From the IMG/VR virus record IMGVR_UViG_3300047557_002289, positions 1 to 29,675 of that record: a stretch of 29,675 nucleotides of DNA. One strand, written 5' to 3'. Source of the DNA: a virus. Both the position numbers and the translations under genes were made by a program. Position 1 is the stretch's first letter; each line of letters opens with the position of its first letter. This document shows positions 28,467 through 29,675 of this stretch, piece by piece. The notes under the pieces were generated by a model that worked only from the letters and a program-made list of their open reading frames with translations, had not been told where the DNA came from and searched no databases.

Positions 28467-28623
28467 ACTGAAACTGATTGTAAGAAACTTAGAATTACTT
28501 GTAGACTCTCTTAAAGCAGAAATATACTCTGATGTTTCTGCTTACACTCCCCCTAAGAAAAATATTCCCCCCATCGCAGATTATGATGAATTGTATGATG
28601 ATGACGATGGATACGCTGATTGA
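28444..28623 (+). CDS. Small acidic unknown protein, 59 aa
   Basis: The frame begins MNPMDKDKLKLIVRNLELLV, continues with DSLKAEIYSDVSAY and ends in an Asp/Tyr-rich stretch (YDDDDGYAD). Most of it is one helix followed by an acidic tail. It is missed by a 60-residue cutoff but fits between two coupled genes: it overlaps the gene before it by 23 bases and ends 2 bases before the one after. Confidence 0.65.
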   Translation: MNPMDKDKLKLIVRNLELLVDSLKAEIYSDVSAYTPPKKNIPPIADYDELYDDDDGYAD

Positions 28624-28625
28624 TA

Positions 28626-28790
28626 ATGTCTAGAGGAAAAGAACTAATTAAATTGCTTGAGAGACTAATCAAGCAAGATCACCTATATTCTGGTGAAGAA
28701 ATTAAAGAATTAAAGTCTCAACTTCGTGAGTTAAAAGAGCAGTTGAGAGAAATTGAATCATATACATCAAAAGGATTTGGAAAAAAATGA
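28626..28790 (+). CDS. Small coiled-coil protein, 54 aa
   Basis: The frame (MSRGKELIKLLERLIKQDHL then EEIKELKSQLRELKEQLREI) is an almost continuous charged helix with leucine/isoleucine heptads, a likely coiled coil. Its TGA overlaps the thyX ATG as ATGA. No function can be assigned. Confidence 0.65.
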   Translation: MSRGKELIKLLERLIKQDHLYSGEEIKELKSQLRELKEQLREIESYTSKGFGKK

Positions 28791-29419
28791 CTGTAAAACT
28801 TATTAGTGTGACTCCTGATGCAGAAAAAACAATGGCATTTATTGCACGAGTTAGCAATCCTGCGAATCAAGACAACGAAAACTATGCCAAGTTGCTTGCT
28901 TATTGCATTAAGCATAATCATTGGTCTGTGTTTGAGCAGTCTTCTATGACGCTTGAGATTGAGACCACTCGTGGTATTGCTGCTCAAGTGCTTCGCCATA
29001 GGTCCTTCACATTTCAAGAATTTTCACAACGATACGCCGATAGTTCTCTTTTAGGAGATATTCCTTTGCCAGATCTTCGTCGTCAAGATAGTAAGAATCG
29101 TCAGAATTCAATTGATGATGTAGACCCTTATGTTATCCAGAAATATCAAATTCTGATGCAGGATCACTTTAAACACGCAATGGACCTATACCAAAAGATG
29201 CTTGATGATGGCATTGCAAAAGAGTGTGCAAGATTTGTGCTGCCTCTGGCGACTCCTACTCGCATTTATATGACGGGTTCTTGTCGTAGTTGGATTCATT
29301 ATATTAATCTCCGTTCTGCTCACGGAACTCAAAAAGAGCATATGGATATTGCGAATGCTTGTAAGCAGGTATTTACCGAACAATTTCCTTCAGTTTCAGA
29401 AGCCCTTGAGTGGGTCTAA
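28787..29419 (+). CDS. thyX: FAD-dependent thymidylate synthase ThyX, 210 aa
   Basis: The ThyX motif RHRSFTFQEFSQR (70-82, pattern RHRxxxxxxxSxR) is intact, and the rest (e.g. ARFVLPLATPTRIYMTG near 147-163 and the C-terminal 'WIHYINLRSAHGTQKE') agrees with the family. It methylates dUMP to dTMP with methylene-tetrahydrofolate and FAD, supporting phage DNA synthesis. Length is normal. It is the last gene of the operon starting at 28284, with no terminator before the next ORF. Confidence 0.97.
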   Translation: MTVKLISVTPDAEKTMAFIARVSNPANQDNENYAKLLAYCIKHNHWSVFEQSSMTLEIETTRGIAAQVLRHRSFTFQEFSQRYADSSLLGDIPLPDLRRQDSKNRQNSIDDVDPYVIQKYQILMQDHFKHAMDLYQKMLDDGIAKECARFVLPLATPTRIYMTGSCRSWIHYINLRSAHGTQKEHMDIANACKQVFTEQFPSVSEALEWV

Positions 29420-29445
29420 ATAAAATATCTTGATTTGATAACTTT

Positions 29446-29675
29446 ATGGCAATCTATCCCATTATTCATGTTGATACAGGAGAAAAAAGAGTAGTAGAAA
29501 TGAGTGTTCATGATATTACTCAATGGTATAAAGACAATCCAGAATGGAAAAGAGATTGGTCTGAGGGTTGTGCAACTCCAGGAGAGGTTGGTGAGTGGAA
29601 AGATAAACTCATCAGCCGTAATCCTGGATGGAATGATGTGTTACATAAAGCTTCTAAAGCACCTGGTTCTACTGT
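29446..29675 (+). CDS. Partial cyanophage protein, runs off the window
   Basis: The open frame continues past the end of the window. The visible part (MAIYPIIHVDTGEKRVVEMS, then 'ITQWYKDNPEWKRDWSEG' and 'LISRNPGWNDVLHKASKA') resembles small cyanomyovirus proteins in which a 'W..DNP.WK.DWS.G' and a 'GWN.vL..isKa' segment recur, sometimes with an N-terminal zinc ribbon. The zinc-ribbon cysteines are absent here. It lies 26 bases after thyX. Confidence 0.7.
   Translation, partial: MAIYPIIHVDTGEKRVVEMSVHDITQWYKDNPEWKRDWSEGCATPGEVGEWKDKLISRNPGWNDVLHKASKAPGST

Noticed and set aside
1-29675. tRNA genes, CRISPR arrays, insertion sequences, photosynthesis genes
   Set aside because: No cloverleaf, no regularly spaced repeats, no transposase or terminal inverted repeats, and no psbA- or psbD-like product appear among the supported genes.

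Overview
The window reads as part of a marine T4-like cyanophage (cyanomyovirus) infecting Prochlorococcus or Synechococcus. Supporting signs: tightly packed, AT-rich, almost entirely plus-strand genes; a T4 gp26-like baseplate protein; FAD-dependent thymidylate synthase (ThyX); a small glutaredoxin; very large tail-fibre or virion proteins with the sequence style of cyanomyoviruses; a small YRGV-repeat protein resembling the cyanobacterial DUF4278 family; and repeated T4-type late promoter motifs (NATAAATA) in front of structural genes. I saw no tRNA, CRISPR array or insertion sequence.

Layout. (1) 1-2841: a terminator, an unrecognised 386-aa protein, then a short operon from a strong sigma70-type promoter (three small unknowns and a 2OG-Fe(II) oxygenase). 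(2) 2862-11787: a late structural block with several small virion-type proteins, a 1004-aa multidomain fibre with a beta-helix-like segment, three tandem glycine- and cysteine-rich adhesin-like paralogues, and a candidate fibre-assembly protein, closed by a terminator. (3) 11817-20229: a sugar cassette behind two sigma70-type promoters, holding a 2OG oxygenase, a GT9 (heptosyltransferase-like) enzyme, two adjacent NodU-type carbamoyltransferases, an HldE-like nucleotidyltransferase and kinase as separate genes, a HAD phosphatase, another 2OG oxygenase, a cupin, and on the opposite strand an HldD-like heptose epimerase. (4) 20263-24536: two more late virion genes. (5) 24539-26200: glutaredoxin, a small membrane protein, gp26-like baseplate protein and a small unknown. 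(6) 26254-27311: a late gene for a glycine-zipper protein whose N-terminus resembles T4 capsid-targeting sequences. (7) 27384-29675: very small overlapping genes, a terminator whose loop is a -35 box, and a thyX operon.

How the parts may fit together. The sugar cassette could make an ADP-heptose-like donor, transfer it and carbamoylate it. It lies between the adhesin block and a second fibre block, and three 2OG oxygenases lie around them. The most interesting reading, which is inference, is a cassette that hydroxylates and glycosylates either the phage's own glycine/cysteine-rich adhesins or the host surface. Carbamoylation of modified DNA bases is an alternative. No long stretch lacks a gene; the longest are about 120-190 bases (27312-27433 and 24828-25015), and both are described in the feature list.
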